This document shows positions 40,017 through 40,181 of a stretch of DNA of 40,181 nucleotides, piece by piece (within the stretch, counting starts at the first letter, position 1; every line of letters starts with the position of its first letter). The position numbers and the translations under genes were made by a program. Where the stretch lies: IMG/VR virus record IMGVR_UViG_3300025137_000087, positions 1-40,181 of that record, one strand, 5' to 3'. Below the pieces are notes generated by a model. That model was not told the DNA's origin, did no database searches, and saw only the letters and a list, made by a program, of their open reading frames with translations. The stretch comes from a virus.

Positions 40017-40181
40017 ATGGAAGAGCAATTATTAAAAGATTTACTAGAAACAGCGAAAGCAAATAATTACAATTGGGATGTTATAATGCCAAAGTTTCCA
40101 GAGTTAAAAGACGTAGATTTGCAGTTGTTAAAGGATTATACTGAAACTGCAATAAAGTATGATTATGATTATGATGTCATA
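40017..40181 (+). CDS. Partial large internal virion protein with tandem repeats
   Basis: Open frame from ATG at 40017, 55 codons to the window edge. Two copies of a repeat are seen: QLLKDLLETAKANNYNWDVI (residues about 4-23) and LQLLKDYTETAIKYDYDYDVI (about 35-55), so a repeat of roughly 31 residues. I recall N-terminal helical repeats of this type from the giant virion proteins that close the structural block of Bacteroidota phages, some of which are very long. Its real size and role cannot be told from this piece. The start lies 2 bases after the previous stop. Confidence 0.65.
   Translation, partial: MEEQLLKDLLETAKANNYNWDVIMPKFPELKDVDLQLLKDYTETAIKYDYDYDVI

Noticed and set aside
39574-40062. 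Leftward frame of 162 codons near the right edge
   Set aside because: It overlaps two consistent rightward genes and has the Phe/Ser/Ile-rich composition of antisense frames in A-rich genes.
1-40181. CRISPR array, insertion sequence, integrase or attachment site
   Set aside because: No regularly spaced repeats, transposase-like protein, recombinase motif or tRNA-linked direct repeats were found.

Overview
This window is a strongly AT-rich piece of a tailed double-stranded DNA phage genome that probably infects a member of the Bacteroidota, most likely a flavobacterium-like host. Three things point to that host group: intergenic boxes of the form TAnnTTTG (the Bacteroidota -7 element), A-rich leaders without Shine-Dalgarno sequences in front of most genes, and virion proteins of the type found in crAss-like and Cellulophaga podoviruses. 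The head and neck order is terminase large subunit, portal, acidic scaffold-like protein, major capsid protein, a conserved accessory protein, two ring or connector proteins, a giant muzzle-like protein, then internal cargo-like proteins. Family assignments come from reading the proteins, not from database searches.

Layout. Positions 1-322 hold the start of a leftward gene that runs off the window. Positions 323-1207 are an unusual 885-base non-coding block with several leftward promoter-like boxes and a G/C-rich foldable patch. A rightward two-HTH protein (1208-2101) follows and converges on a leftward cluster of four tiny genes (2160-2918). Overlapping divergent promoters at 2951-2980 separate that cluster from a rightward set of small genes (3010-5344): an unknown, a HAD-type phosphatase, two unknowns, a basic protein, a winged-helix-like protein and a one-helix membrane peptide. 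A bidirectional terminator at 5344-5377 faces the leftward chaperonin block (5380-8234): GroES, a 129-residue protein, GroEL and two very basic proteins. A second divergent promoter pair at 8263-8295 starts the long rightward late region, which continues to the end of the window.

Late region. It opens with three small membrane proteins. Host-contact proteins follow: three share one N-terminal adapter (9172, 10415, 12340), two share another (17022, 19175), and there is one large coiled-coil fibre. Lysis genes are embedded here: an M15-type endopeptidase at 16511 and a lipoprotein at 21120 that could be a spanin. A second GroES-like protein lies directly before terminase. The phage thus encodes a GroEL and two possible co-chaperonins, which suggests that folding of its capsid or fibre proteins needs its own chaperonin. 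The last gene, cut by the right edge, starts a protein made of about 30-residue repeats.

The most interesting unexplained element is a roughly 400-base non-coding stretch (31010-31390). It lies inside the virion gene cluster, after a terminator, with its own promoter-like box and several complementary segments, two of which interleave like a pseudoknot. It is a candidate phage non-coding RNA. No tRNA, CRISPR array, insertion sequence, integrase or attachment site was found.
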